NCBI GenBank assembly: GCA_902776835.1
Contig: CACYRK010000020.1
Coordinates: 1 to 55,876 of the forward strand
Length of the DNA: 55,876 nucleotides
Direction of reading: 5' to 3'
Origin: an uncultured Bacteroidales bacterium
GTDB taxonomy: Bacteria > Bacteroidota > Bacteroidia > Bacteroidales > Muribaculaceae
Made by a program: the position numbers and the translations under genes. The notes beneath the pieces were generated by a model. The model worked only from the letters and a program-made list of their open reading frames with translations, did not search any database and was not told the DNA's origin. Within the stretch, counting starts at the first letter, position 1. The number at the start of each line of letters is the position of its first letter. Positions 23,987 through 34,000 of this stretch are shown one piece after another.

Positions 23987-24688
23987 TTATCCGAATTTGC
24001 TGATGTTGCGCAGTGCCTCCTCGTTGACAATCTTGATGCGTCGGCCGTCCACGGTGATGATGCGCTCCTGTGCAAAAGCCGAGAGGGTGCGTATGGCGTT
24101 GCTGGTGGTCATGTTCGACAGGTTGGCGATGTCTTCACGCGCCATGTAGATTTTCAGCGTCTCGCCGTCGCTCTCGTAGCCATAGTTGTCGAGCAGCAGC
24201 GTCAGCGCCTCGGCCAGGCGTCCGCGGATGTGCTTCTGCGTCATGTTGACAATCTTGGTGTCGCTGCCGCCCAGGTTCTTCGACAACTCGTGGATGAAAA
24301 ACCACGCCAAGTCGCGGTTTTGGTCAATCAGCGTCTTCACCAGATCCATGGGTATGGAGCCCAACGTCGATGGCTCGATGGCCGCCGCCGTCGACACGTA
24401 AGGCTCTCCGGCAAACCAGGCGCGGTAGCCGAAGTACTGGATGGGGCGGTAGAGGCGCAGAATCTGCTGGCGACCGCCTATGCCGTCCTTATACAGTTTC
24501 ACCTTGCCGCTGATGAGCGTCCACAGGTAAGTGGGGTCGTCCTTTTCGGCATAGATGATTTGGTTTTTCTTGAAATTGTGTATGGCGAAGTTGTCGGCGA
24601 TGAGGCGTTTCTCGTCGGGTTGCAAGATCGACCATATTGCCGCCAGGTCTTCGCTGATGATTTTCTCAAGTGTGCTTTTCTTTAACAT
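23987..24688 (-). CDS. Crp/Fnr-family transcription regulator
   Basis: This 233-residue regulator has an N-terminal cyclic-nucleotide-binding-type beta-barrel (about 20-130, with IYAEKDDPTYLWTLISGKVKLY) and a C-terminal winged helix (KIYMAREDIANLSNMTTSNAIRTLSAFAQE, recognition helix near 185-205). No Cys cluster of FNR type is present, so it does not look like a 4Fe-4S oxygen sensor. In-frame sequence upstream to 24757 (starting MGFWLWLWAII) is rejected: it holds the promoter and is not family-like. As first gene of the run down to murU it may control the set or itself. Confidence 0.88.
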   Translation of the reverse strand: MLKKSTLEKIISEDLAAIWSILQPDEKRLIADNFAIHNFKKNQIIYAEKDDPTYLWTLISGKVKLYKDGIGGRQQILRLYRPIQYFGYRAWFAGEPYVSTAAAIEPSTLGSIPMDLVKTLIDQNRDLAWFFIHELSKNLGGSDTKIVNMTQKHIRGRLAEALTLLLDNYGYESDGETLKIYMAREDIANLSNMTTSNAIRTLSAFAQERIITVDGRRIKIVNEEALRNISKFG

Positions 24689-24714
24689 CTCACGCAAAGT
24701 GTCGTTTGAATTTG

Positions 24715-24745
24715 CAAAGGTACTGATTATTGCCCACAGCCACAA
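24715..24745 (-). promoter_or_regulatory. Promoter of the Crp/Fnr-DUF4924-rfbD-prfC run
   Basis: On the minus strand, -7 TACCTTTG (24715-24722) has a -33 TTG (24743-24745) 20 bases upstream. The start codon (24688) is about 20 bases from the expected start point. Confidence 0.6.
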
Positions 24746-24801
24746 CCAAAACCCCAAAAAAATACTCCACTATGCGCCACCCGAGCAAAATTCAGCCGCG
24801 T

Positions 24802-25254
24802 TTATCCGTAAATCATTGACACTACAGGAAGCACTACGCGGTTAGTAGTGCCCAGTGCGATGTCTTCGCGCTCAATCATCACATCTTGCGAGGGTCTCAG
24901 TTCCATGCTTTCTACTTTAAGTTCGTCGTCATTGGTTCTAATTATGATTTTGGGCAGTACCCGCGAGTCGGCGCAAAGGTAGAGATGAGTTACCGAGTCG
25001 ACGGTTTCAGTTTGCAGGAAGATGTTCAGACCTGTTTGCTCATAGTTGATGTAGAAAAGGAATTGGTCGCTGAGTTTTCCTGGCAAGGAATTAGAAAGTG
25101 GCCGAATTGTGTACTCGTTGTGGCGCACATGATGGCCTTTGAACTCCACAATGCACGTCTCATTGTCGGAATACTTGTCGGTGTAGATAGGAATCGCCAG
25201 GAAGGCCTCTATCCAGACTTCTTCAGTTATAGTGCCGACAAACTCGGCAAACTA
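24802..25254 (-). pseudogene. Decayed or truncated gene fragment at the end of the AT-rich operon
   Basis: A minus-strand frame of about 150 codons ends at TAA 24802 and reaches back to an in-frame TAG at 25252-25254 without a convincing ATG. Only GTG (25147-25149) is available in its middle. The peptide looks like real protein, with regular secondary-structure patterning (KLSDQFLFYINYEQTGLNIF, then VTHLYLCADSRVLPKI). An ATG in a neighbouring frame just upstream (25272 region) would lead into it after a single frameshift. I read it as the 3' part of a broken gene that follows the second SUMF1 gene; family unknown. It may instead be a short intact gene using GTG. Confidence 0.4.
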
Positions 25255-25295
25255 TACCACTCCATTACTCAATCATGGCCTGTAAATCTCAACTG

Positions 25296-26483
25296 TCATG
25301 GCTGTTTTATATTGTGGGTTGAACTTTGCGTTGACATAAATGTTGATTCAATGTTGCTGTTACTCTCGCCCGTCGGCGCACCCGATTTGAGCGGCATAAC
25401 CAATCTGATTCCCAATGATAAGCATGGTTGACAAGGAGAATCGTAGAGACCATTGTAATAGCTGAACCGATCAACATAATACTGCGCAGGATCATTAGCA
25501 ATGCCTGGCACACAGTCATCCGCACCCGAATGTGCAGAGCCCCCTAAAACAACGATGTGACCATTGTCATAAGGATATGTCGAGCTATCTATTGTCGTTG
25601 CTTCTGCAGCGTTGCCGCTCATGTCATACAGCCCCAACTCGTTGGGTTTTTTAGTCTTGACAGGATTTGGAATGCCGTGAATTAAAGTAGCATCATAATA
25701 CCCTGTAAAGTAGTAAGGATAAACGCAATTAACGTTAATGGTATTGCAGTTTTCTTTGTACCAAGCTACTTCATCAATATTATCGCTACCGGCGTATTTA
25801 TAACCCTTACTATACTTGCCGCCACGGGCCGCATACAGCCACTCTTCGACAGTGGGCAATCTAAGGCCAAAAAATTCTGTTAACTTGTTAATGTACTGTC
25901 TTAAATAATTCATGTTGCGAATAAAACAAGGGCAATTGTCTAAATAATTATTGGTGATTTCGTTACCCTCCTCATCAATTAACCCAATATAAATATTTTC
26001 AGCGGCATTCAAATAAACGTTGTGTTCATGAGAGCCACCAGTTTCTCTATATAGCTCATTAGTCATCTCTGCTTCCATGATTAAAAAGTCGTTTATTTCA
26101 TGAATCACCCCATAACCAAAATCAATCAACCCACCTTCAACTTTAATCATCTTAAATTCATACCCATAATTCGTGTGGATAACACTATCACCGACGAAGA
26201 CTTTTTTTTCAAGCACTATATTTATGATGTTATTTAAGTCAACGCCGTCAATAACCCCATTCATATCTATATCACATCTATTAAAACAATAAGTGTGTTC
26301 ATCCGATATCCATTTGCCTAAGATGAAATTCTCTGCATAAGTGAGATCAACGGGATAAAACCGTAATGTGTCATTGACTTCACTTGCTTGGCATATTGTT
26401 ATAGACAAAACGAAAGCGTAAAGAGTCACAATGAAACTTCTTCCACTTGATGTGAATATTTTATTTAAAGTTCTCATATTCAT
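25296..26483 (-). CDS. Secreted SUMF1-fold protein with a dockerin-like segment
   Basis: This 395-residue protein has a signal peptide (about residues 1-33, ending CQASE). Near residue 70-93 it carries an EF-hand-like DIDMNGVIDGVDLNNIINIVL, like half a dockerin. From about 115 onward it shows the formylglycine-generating-enzyme/sulfatase-modifying (SUMF1) fold: MIKVEGGLIDFG, RLPTVEEWLYAARGGKYSKG, ELGLYDMSGNAAEAT and VVLGGSAHSGADDC ending LGIRLVMPL. The FGE catalytic Cys pair is not evident, so it is more likely a lectin-like or structural use of the fold than an enzyme. It overlaps the upstream SUMF1 gene by 4 bases (ATGA). AT-rich, like the whole operon. A diversity-generating target protein is an alternative, but no reverse transcriptase is near. 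Confidence 0.78.
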   Translation of the reverse strand: MNMRTLNKIFTSSGRSFIVTLYAFVLSITICQASEVNDTLRFYPVDLTYAENFILGKWISDEHTYCFNRCDIDMNGVIDGVDLNNIINIVLEKKVFVGDSVIHTNYGYEFKMIKVEGGLIDFGYGVIHEINDFLIMEAEMTNELYRETGGSHEHNVYLNAAENIYIGLIDEEGNEITNNYLDNCPCFIRNMNYLRQYINKLTEFFGLRLPTVEEWLYAARGGKYSKGYKYAGSDNIDEVAWYKENCNTINVNCVYPYYFTGYYDATLIHGIPNPVKTKKPNELGLYDMSGNAAEATTIDSSTYPYDNGHIVVLGGSAHSGADDCVPGIANDPAQYYVDRFSYYNGLYDSPCQPCLSLGIRLVMPLKSGAPTGESNSNIESTFMSTQSSTHNIKQP

Positions 26484-27382
26484 TCTCTTATTGGTGTTGC
26501 AATTAATCGGAAACTTAAATAATTAGGATTGTGGGGGAATATGGTTGGTAAGCACTCTTCAGGATTACTCAACACATCACCACCACAGCAAACGTTGTGA
26601 CGATGACTAACCATCCATGTTGAGCAATCACCCATATCCCGGCAATCTTTATCAAAACTATAACTGAAAATATTAGCGTCGACTAATTCTGATGCGTTGC
26701 CGCACATATCATACAAACCAAGCTCATTTGGCATTTTTTGTTTTACAGCGTGCGGAAGTTTCTTTGCCCGAATACCAAGCGCATAGAGAAAACGCAGATA
26801 AGAATTGTCGGTGTGCCATGCCACGTCATTTACGTTGTTACTGCCTGAATAGTAATAGTGCATGCTATTCTTGCCGCCACGGGCAGCATAAATCCATTGT
26901 TGTGGGGATGGCAATGCGAAGGAAAAGCCTGGAAATATCGTATTTAATATTTCACAGATTGTAATAACTGAAGAAGTATAATTTGGACACAAAGCTGGGA
27001 AATCGTCATCCAAATATTCCGCATACCTGTAAAGTGAATCATAAACCAAATATGTGTGTTGTTGAATTGTCTTTAGTTGATAATCGTTCGTTTCATTTAA
27101 TAAAAAGTTAATCTGTGGGATTGTGACCTCTGTTTCCATCATCCAAAATGTATCGATTTGGCTATATCCCATCGGGCCAAGGTTGGCAAAACCTCCCTCA
27201 ACTTTAATGAAATTGAACGCGACGCCGTAAATTTCTAAATGTATTATTGTAGAATCTTGATAATTTGAGTCGTGTGACGCATCGTAGTTGCTATAGTCTA
27301 ACGTTTGCGCAAAAGATTGTGTGGCAGTTAACAATGCTACAACACAGACAACCAAATATTTTTTGTACATTATTCTATTCAT
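26480..27382 (-). CDS. Secreted SUMF1-fold protein, paralogue of its neighbour
   Basis: This 300-residue protein has a signal peptide (MNRIMYKKYLVVCVVALLTATQSFAQ is longer than needed; an internal Met at residue 5 is possible). The SUMF1 fold follows: FNFIKVEGGFANLG, FWMMETEVT, FALPSPQQWIYAARGGKNSM, ELGLYDMCGNASELVD and VCCGGDVLSNPEEC ending LSFRLIATP. Key positions match its downstream neighbour, so the two arose by duplication, but this copy lacks the dockerin-like segment. It overlaps both neighbours by 4 bases, which implies one transcript and coupled translation. Function unknown. Confidence 0.78.
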   Translation of the reverse strand: MNRIMYKKYLVVCVVALLTATQSFAQTLDYSNYDASHDSNYQDSTIIHLEIYGVAFNFIKVEGGFANLGPMGYSQIDTFWMMETEVTIPQINFLLNETNDYQLKTIQQHTYLVYDSLYRYAEYLDDDFPALCPNYTSSVITICEILNTIFPGFSFALPSPQQWIYAARGGKNSMHYYYSGSNNVNDVAWHTDNSYLRFLYALGIRAKKLPHAVKQKMPNELGLYDMCGNASELVDANIFSYSFDKDCRDMGDCSTWMVSHRHNVCCGGDVLSNPEECLPTIFPHNPNYLSFRLIATPIRE

Positions 27383-29403
27383 GATTGATTGTTGTTAGTT
27401 ACAGTTTCACCATTTAATACAAGTGTGCTGATCCCAACTTGCCCAAGAGCATAAAGTCGTTCCTGACAGCACGCCTTAAGGGTTGATAATTCGCTGTCAG
27501 ACAAGTTGTTTACCCTCACTACGATTGAGCCATTTGAGATGCCCACACTACTTTCTTTTATGTCATCCAACAGATGTAGGACATCATCACTTGTGCTCAT
27601 AATAATTTGTTCTGGTATGCTAATTGCACTTGCGTGAAGAGTGGTGTTGTCAATGGTAACAACCCTGTTGTGTCGCGGATTTGTTGAGGTCCAAGTAAAT
27701 GGCGTAGTGTGTCCATTAGCCAAAAACTCTTTGCATGATACAGGTAACTTCGACAAATCTCCACTTACATCGCAATTGGTGAGTTTTATTGAAGACAAGA
27801 AATGAATATTTGTAAGATTGTCAACACTACCTGATACATTACTCTTGCTGAGATTCAAAGACTGTAACTTGGTTAAGGAACTCAAATGTAAAATATCTCC
27901 TGAAACATCACTTCCGCTTAAATCCAGCTTCATTAATTCAGTTAATCCCGAAAGTGAGGACAAACAACCGGTAATGTCTTTATTTAAAACAATCAATTCA
28001 GTGACACTCGTCTTATTACTAAATACAGATATGTTCCCCTCAACATCACAATCATTCAAGAGAACTTTTCGCAGGGCACTTAAATTTTGGAGATTTCTAA
28101 GGTCGCCATAAAACGAAGTGTAGCGAGCTCTCAATTCTTGTAAATTAGTGCTTCCTGCCAGTTTGCTGATATCGCATTTGACACCATAAAGAGGGTGTTC
28201 ATAAGTGCCACTGATGTCGAAATGCGTGAGGCCCGACATATTTACTTCTGTCGTTTGGTCATCATCAAGGTCAAGAACCAACGACTCTCCATCAACATAA
28301 TCGGCAATGCTCGAACTAATCCTCAACTCATGAGGTGCATTTGAATTATTTGGTGTAGTGACAACTTGTAACCCATCACAGCAACCGAAACTAATCTGCT
28401 GTGTAGGAATCTTAACTGTTACCGGTAAGAAAACGTCCCCTGTGCCGCTTGTGTTTCTTTCTTTATTCACATGACCACGGATGCCAAAAGATCTTAAATC
28501 CATGTTTGAAAACTGCACTATATTCCAAAAGGAGTGTATAGCTGGAGTCAATACCTTGTCGATGTTCGATTTGCTCTTGACATAGATGTCAAATTCACAA
28601 TATCTTAAGGCTGTGATTTTATAGTATGCCGGAGCAGTTTGACTATCAATCTGTGCCAGCCAATTTGTGCTGTATGCAGATACAGAGGGCGGGTACAAAT
28701 TATAAGTCGAGCTATCGGTTTCAACTCGTAAATAATTCTGCAATCCAGTTCCGTTTTCCGGTATATTGCCTTTTATGTTGAATATGCCTACATAGATTGA
28801 GATGGTGTTTGTTTGGTTGGATGGTTGTGGAACAAACGTCATTTTTGTCCAACATCCCTCATGCAAAACGACATGAAAAACGATTGCATCGGTGATTGGG
28901 GTGGTGATATTATTAACAATTGAATCAGAGCGCTCAGTCATGGAAATCTGAGTCGGATTCAAACTAATACCGCTTTGAGGCATCGGCGGCATGATAATCA
29001 TTGAGCTCTCGCTAACCTCATCTATGCTTTTGATGTCAACGAGTTTACCAGGGTTGAGCACATGGAAGTCAATTCGCTCAACACGAGTTGCATCGGCTGT
29101 GAAATACACTTTGTTGTCATCTTTAAACAGTTGTACCAAGCCGCCGGAAGATGGTTGTGCAAGCAAAGTCTCAAACAACCACTCATCAGATAGGCTGCCT
29201 GCAGGGGTGTAATCGCTTAATGCTTTTAAAGTCTCTCCTTTAAACGATAACGAATATTCATTTCTGAGCAATGTGGTGCCGGAACTGTTGTAGAAAAAGA
29301 CCTCAACAAATGCAGTCATTGGACGGCCGATAATGGCATATTTCCGCATCCATACATGCGTTAAATTGCCGACATTGCTGGGTTTTGTGATACTTATTAC
29401 CAT
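27379..29403 (-). CDS. Large leucine-rich-repeat protein
   Basis: This 674-residue protein begins MVISITKPSNVGN and has no signal peptide. Residues about 1-370 are beta-rich with no recognised motif (GRPMTAFVEVFFYNSSG). From about 400 onward it has repeated leucine-rich units of about 22 residues (ELMKLDLSGSDVSGDILHL, KLQSLNLSKSNVSGSVDNL, LSSIKLTNCDVSGDL). These resemble the extracellular ligand-binding repeats of Bacteroidota BspA-like proteins, though here without export signals. ATG 29403 is used; it lies 2 bases after the stop of the upstream gene. A TTG six bases further upstream overlaps that stop and is a weaker choice. The first part might be a phage-tail-type domain. Confidence 0.65.
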   Translation of the reverse strand: MVISITKPSNVGNLTHVWMRKYAIIGRPMTAFVEVFFYNSSGTTLLRNEYSLSFKGETLKALSDYTPAGSLSDEWLFETLLAQPSSGGLVQLFKDDNKVYFTADATRVERIDFHVLNPGKLVDIKSIDEVSESSMIIMPPMPQSGISLNPTQISMTERSDSIVNNITTPITDAIVFHVVLHEGCWTKMTFVPQPSNQTNTISIYVGIFNIKGNIPENGTGLQNYLRVETDSSTYNLYPPSVSAYSTNWLAQIDSQTAPAYYKITALRYCEFDIYVKSKSNIDKVLTPAIHSFWNIVQFSNMDLRSFGIRGHVNKERNTSGTGDVFLPVTVKIPTQQISFGCCDGLQVVTTPNNSNAPHELRISSSIADYVDGESLVLDLDDDQTTEVNMSGLTHFDISGTYEHPLYGVKCDISKLAGSTNLQELRARYTSFYGDLRNLQNLSALRKVLLNDCDVEGNISVFSNKTSVTELIVLNKDITGCLSSLSGLTELMKLDLSGSDVSGDILHLSSLTKLQSLNLSKSNVSGSVDNLTNIHFLSSIKLTNCDVSGDLSKLPVSCKEFLANGHTTPFTWTSTNPRHNRVVTIDNTTLHASAISIPEQIIMSTSDDVLHLLDDIKESSVGISNGSIVVRVNNLSDSELSTLKACCQERLYALGQVGISTLVLNGETVTNNNQS

Positions 29404-29405
29404 AG

Positions 29406-30830
29406 TCAAAAATCAATTAAAATGTCATGAATATCGTCTTCTAAATCATTGTTTACTTCATGAGAATAGAAGAAATCTATGTATTCAAGATTAAGTTGTT
29501 GGGCCACCCGCTTGATGGCTTCCCAGAATGAGGTCATAACAATATTATCACGAGGAGATTCATTATGTATATTATAATACTCTGGAGCACGCAGCGCTTT
29601 TATATATGGTTTAACGCCAATCTCCGAAAGTGCAAGATTATACACCTTGTTGTTATTTGAGTTCCAAAAATGAGAATTGTGAGTAAATTGCTCCCTAACT
29701 ATCGCATCAAATTGCTGTTCGATGCGTTGTTTGATTGATAGCCCCAACTCACCGCTGCCGGTCATCACATTATCAAGATAACCATCGAGATATGAAAGAG
29801 CTGGATAGGTGTTAAGGCCTGGCTGTATTACATCATATAACTGAGGGTCAGCCTTTAGCAACTGATTCAAGCCGGCGAAAGAAATTCGGGCAACTTTCCC
29901 AAGTTCAGCGGCAATATCTATTGCCAAGTCTCTGATTTCAGAAACATGGCGACTATATCGGCTGGTCCAGTCACCACGCTCATTCACGATGTAAACCTCG
30001 GTGAAAGCCGTCAATCCCAATCTTTGAAATTCCCTAATTAGTATGTCGGTATAGAAATAAACAAAATTACAATAATCTGCTACCGAACCTTTCCAATTGT
30101 TGGAATGAAATTTAATACCCCTTACTGTTAATCCATTCACATATGCCTCCATGGCAGCGTGAGCTGGAGTGTTTGCTTGGCCTTCATCAGTACTTCTCCA
30201 ACCTCCAGTTACATAGGCGTCATTCGAATTGGTCCCGAAGACGGAAAGATGCATTAAGCACTCATTAAGTCCAGCGTTGTTTGTTCTTATAACATTGGAA
30301 TCTAAAATATAAGGGCTCTTGTAATAATCGCAGCCCCTTATTGAGTGATAGAAAATAACGGGAGTGGAACGGTTAATGACATCCCCTTTAACTGTTATCT
30401 CTTGTCCCTGCACATTATATATTTTCCCAACTATTGCGGCTTTTTCGGTCGGGTCAGAATAACTTGGGAAATTAACGAATTTTGTGCCGTGGCTTATCAG
30501 CGTGCCATTTTTGAATCCCCCATCATTCCCAAACTCTAAAGTGCATCCAGGCGGTATATCTACAAATAATTCATCATGGTTGTTGGGACCATTAGGGTTG
30601 CTTAGGACGCTGAGATTGAAAGGCGTGTTGAAAGTGTGTGAAGTATTCGGCAACTTCAAAGTATGTAATGTGCAAATAATCGCATTGTTGTCGCATGCAA
30701 AACACTTGTATTCGCCATATTCATCACTTCCGAGATCGCAAAACGGGTTATTACCACCCTCAACTAAGACTGGATTTGTGGGGCAGACTCTTGTTCGCGT
30801 TAAGCTCTTAGTGTCGTTGTTGAGTTCCAT
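29406..30830 (-). CDS. Phage-tail-like protein with a glycoside-hydrolase-like domain
   Basis: This 474-residue protein has no signal peptide. Its N-terminal half contains DIPPGCTLEFGNDGGFKNGTL (about 101-121), close in style to the beta-helix openings of Bacteroides prophage tail proteins. From about 240 the sequence looks like a TIM-barrel hydrolase: NGLTVRGIKFHSNNW, TEVYIVNERGDW (an NE acid/base motif of clan GH-A type) and QPGLNTYPALSYLDG. The catalytic nucleophile cannot be fixed. ATG 30830 is preferred; an upstream TTG lies in the promoter. It is first in an operon with the leucine-rich and SUMF1 genes. It could be a domesticated tail or a secreted enzyme exported by an unseen route. 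Confidence 0.6.
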   Translation of the reverse strand: MELNNDTKSLTRTRVCPTNPVLVEGGNNPFCDLGSDEYGEYKCFACDNNAIICTLHTLKLPNTSHTFNTPFNLSVLSNPNGPNNHDELFVDIPPGCTLEFGNDGGFKNGTLISHGTKFVNFPSYSDPTEKAAIVGKIYNVQGQEITVKGDVINRSTPVIFYHSIRGCDYYKSPYILDSNVIRTNNAGLNECLMHLSVFGTNSNDAYVTGGWRSTDEGQANTPAHAAMEAYVNGLTVRGIKFHSNNWKGSVADYCNFVYFYTDILIREFQRLGLTAFTEVYIVNERGDWTSRYSRHVSEIRDLAIDIAAELGKVARISFAGLNQLLKADPQLYDVIQPGLNTYPALSYLDGYLDNVMTGSGELGLSIKQRIEQQFDAIVREQFTHNSHFWNSNNNKVYNLALSEIGVKPYIKALRAPEYYNIHNESPRDNIVMTSFWEAIKRVAQQLNLEYIDFFYSHEVNNDLEDDIHDILIDF

Positions 30831-30854
30831 AATTTTTGGCTTTAAAAATTTTTG

Positions 30855-30885
30855 CAAATATAGTGATTATTTGTTTGGATGTCAA
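30855..30885 (-). promoter_or_regulatory. Promoter of the AT-rich four-gene operon
   Basis: On the minus strand, -7 TATATTTG (30855-30862) has a -33 TTG (30883-30885) 20 bases upstream. The first ATG (30830) follows by 25 bases. Confidence 0.55.
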
Positions 30886-30980
30886 TATGTTTTTAATTAT
30901 TAATTTTTTTTAACTGTGGCTTTTGTGTTTAGCCCAGAATCATCGACACGACATGAAACATCGCGGATGGGGCGGCGCAG

Positions 30981-31015
30981 AAAAAATGGCTGCACCCGGG
31001 GTGGGGCGCAGCCAT
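30981..31015 (-). terminator. Terminator after the amidase operon
   Basis: An 8-base stem (30986-30993 / 31008-31015) with a GC-rich interior is followed on the minus strand by six T (30981-30986). Confidence 0.75.
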
Positions 31016-31023
31016 ATTGGGGT

Positions 31024-31043
31024 GAGTGCCAGGGATGGCACTC
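31024..31043 (-). terminator. Second hairpin after the amidase gene
   Basis: A perfect 8-base stem (GAGTGCCA 31024-31031 / TGGCACTC 31036-31043) with a 4-base loop lies between the amidase stop and the terminator at 30981. It may back it up or protect the RNA end. Confidence 0.6.
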
Positions 31044-31059
31044 AGGAGTGACATGTGAG

Positions 31060-34000
31060 TTACTTGACAACCTTGGTGGTGCTCATCGTGCCATCTTGAT
31101 AGGTGGTGACGACGATGTTCACGCCATCGAAGGGCTTGTCGCTCTCGATACCGGTGGTGCTGACATACTTCACCGAACTGATAGCCTTGGCGGTGGTCAT
31201 GTCGTTGACGCCGGTGCTCATAGGCAACACGTAAATCACGACCGAAGCGGTAACCTCAGGATTGCTCACAGCGGTAGCGGTGATGGTCACGGGACGAGCG
31301 CCGAAGTCGTCGGCCGGAGTGCGCTTGGGAGCGCCCTCAGGCAGGAAGAACTCGCCAGCGGTCACCAGACCGTTCTCGTCGACGGTTGCCGTTTCCTCGT
31401 CGCTGCTGCTCCAAGTCACGGTAGCGTCGGCCTCGGCGGGCTCATAAGCCACAACGGCCAGTTGGAAGGTCTCGCCTGGCATCAGGGTGACCTCGTCGGC
31501 ATCGGTGGCGTTGAGGGTAATCGATTCGAGAACCACCTCCTCTTCACCCTTGACCACGGTGAGGGCCTTGCGGGCCGGTACGGTGGTCTGGTTGTCGTCG
31601 GTAGGCATCGAGTACACACCCAGTTTGTTGCCGGTGGCAATCATATTGCCGGCATAGTCGAAGGTGATCTGGTAGATGTAGTTGTTGTGCGATGTGCCAT
31701 CGTTGCGGCGGCTGTCAGCCAGATAACTGTACTTCGGGGTGAGTTGCGGCGTCAGGTCGCCGTCAACATCGGCCCAGTCGAGGCCGAAGAATTGCAACTC
31801 GCCGTTGCCGTCGTTAACCACGAGCATGTCGCCCTCGTTGTTGATGGCCAAGCCGCTGCCGAGCGAACCATTGAGGTTATAGAGCATATCGCCCTCGCCC
31901 GAGTTGTACACCACGTAGCCAGTGTTGTCGAGGTAGACAAACGAAGGTACACTGGTCTGGTTGTTACCGTTGCTGCGGGTCTGCGACACCCAGATACCGT
32001 CGGTGGCAACGTCGGGAACGATGTTGCAGTTGGTGTTGAGCATCAGGTTGCCTACTCTGAAGATCTGGTCGGGAGCCTTGTCCCAAGTCTTGGCGATGGT
32101 GCCGTCTTCATTACCGATGTTGTAAACACCCACGTTGTTGCTCATGTCCTCAAGGAACACATACAGTTTGGTGTCCTTACCTGTGCCGGTGATAGCGGCT
32201 GAAGTAGCCGAACTACCGGTGCTGACACCGTTGTAGGTGAACAGGCCGTCGGCGTCGCGGTCACCCATGAAGAACTGGTTGAACACGCCATAAATGTCGG
32301 TGGGATCCATCAGGTACAGACCCGAGTTGGGATCGCTCCAGTCGGGGATGTAAACGGTACCCTCGGCATCAACGCCCAAGCGATACGGGCAGTCGAAGCG
32401 ATTCATGCCACCACGCAGCGGCGAATCGTTGACGCGAACCAGGTCGGCATTGTAGATGTACAGACCATTGACGCCTTGGTCGGGCTGGTTGACGCGGTTG
32501 CTCACATAGATGTTACCGAAGCCAACCGACTCGGTGCTGTTGTCGATGGTGCTGGTCAGGATGCCACTGTACGAGAAGTCGCCCTCGTCGTAGTCGTTGA
32601 TGCGAGCGATGGTGTTGACCGGCTTGCCAACCAGGTTGACGGCCCAGTTCATCACCTCGTCGTTCTCACCCGGCAGGTCGTTAACAGCCACGGTGATGGT
32701 GTTCTCGCCCTTCTTGACGTTGGGGATATCCATCGAGCCCACCTCGCTGCCGGTCTCGGCGTCGCAGAAGATCAGGTGAGCCTCCTCGGCATCGCTGTTG
32801 GCGATGAAGGTGAAGGTGTAGTTGTCGCCATCGCGAACCACATCGAGTGCCGAAGCAAAGATGCGCGGCGTAGCGTAAGCACCGTCGGTAAGTTGCGAGA
32901 ACTTGGTGAAGGTGTTGTCGACAGCGAGAATCAGGTCGAGTTTGTCGCTGTAGACGTGTGCGCCGGCAGCCATGAAGGGAGCGGCGTCGCCGTCGGCCAC
33001 AGCCGGAGCGGCCTCAGCAAGGTCGGTGCCGTAGGTGTTGATCAATTGTGCCTCGGCAAGGCCGTTGGTGACATCGTAAACCTTGACACCGGCCACCTTG
33101 TTGTCGGTATCGACATAGGGTGCAACCATCATGGGCTTGCCCAGATACTTGAAGAATCCTACGCCCTTGGCAGCCACGCCCAGTTGGTCGTCGGCCATGT
33201 GGCTGTTGACTTCGCTGTCGGTAGCCAGCACATCGCTCAGGGTGAACTCCAGCGGCGAAATCTTCGAGCCGTCGAACACAAAGTGGTTCTCGCCCAGAGG
33301 CGATGTGGTGAGTTGCTCGTCGGTGCCGGCCAGCGTCTCGCTGAACGGACGCTCAGCGCTGTTGTTGCTGTCGGTGTAGTAACTTGCGGTCACCTCGCCG
33401 TCGTAGTACTTCATCACCCACATGCGGGTGGTCTTGCTCGAGGCGTAGGTTGTCGAGGTTGTCACCAGCGTGGCGTTGGTCGATGTGCCGCTCACGGCCA
33501 GCGACTTACCCATGTCGCTGCGATAAGCGCCCGGCGACTCTTGTGTGGTGAGCCAGAGTTGTGGGTCGCTGTTGAACGACTTCCACAAGTAGTAGCGCAG
33601 CGTGCCGCGCTTGTAGCCGGTCTCCACCATGCGGTCGCTCTGCTGGGTGCGCACCGAGTTGATGCCCACGATGCGGTTGTCGGCAGTCAGTGCGATGTCG
33701 CTAAGCGAAGCGTAGAAGCCCAAGTTGTCGGTCTCAACGGTCAGGCCGTTGGTGCTGATTTGCTTCACGATTTCTTGGGTCGAGGTCTTGATGTAATAGA
33801 TAGCGGGAACGCCAGCGTTGTGAGCGAGCACCAGCGTGGTGTCGCCGCGCACGATCATACGCTTGATATCGCCCTCGATGCCGTCGAAGGTCTTGCTGCT
33901 CTTCTCATAGTTGAACTCGTCGGCCATCGTCAGGTAGGGAGCCTGTACGGGGTCGGGATAGTTCTCAAAGGTGATTGCAGGGGGCTCATAGTCGCTCCTC

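Noticed and set aside
25296..27382. SUMF1-fold genes as targets of a diversity-generating retroelement.
   Set aside because: No reverse transcriptase gene and no template repeat resembling the 3' ends is present in the window; the fold alone is not enough.
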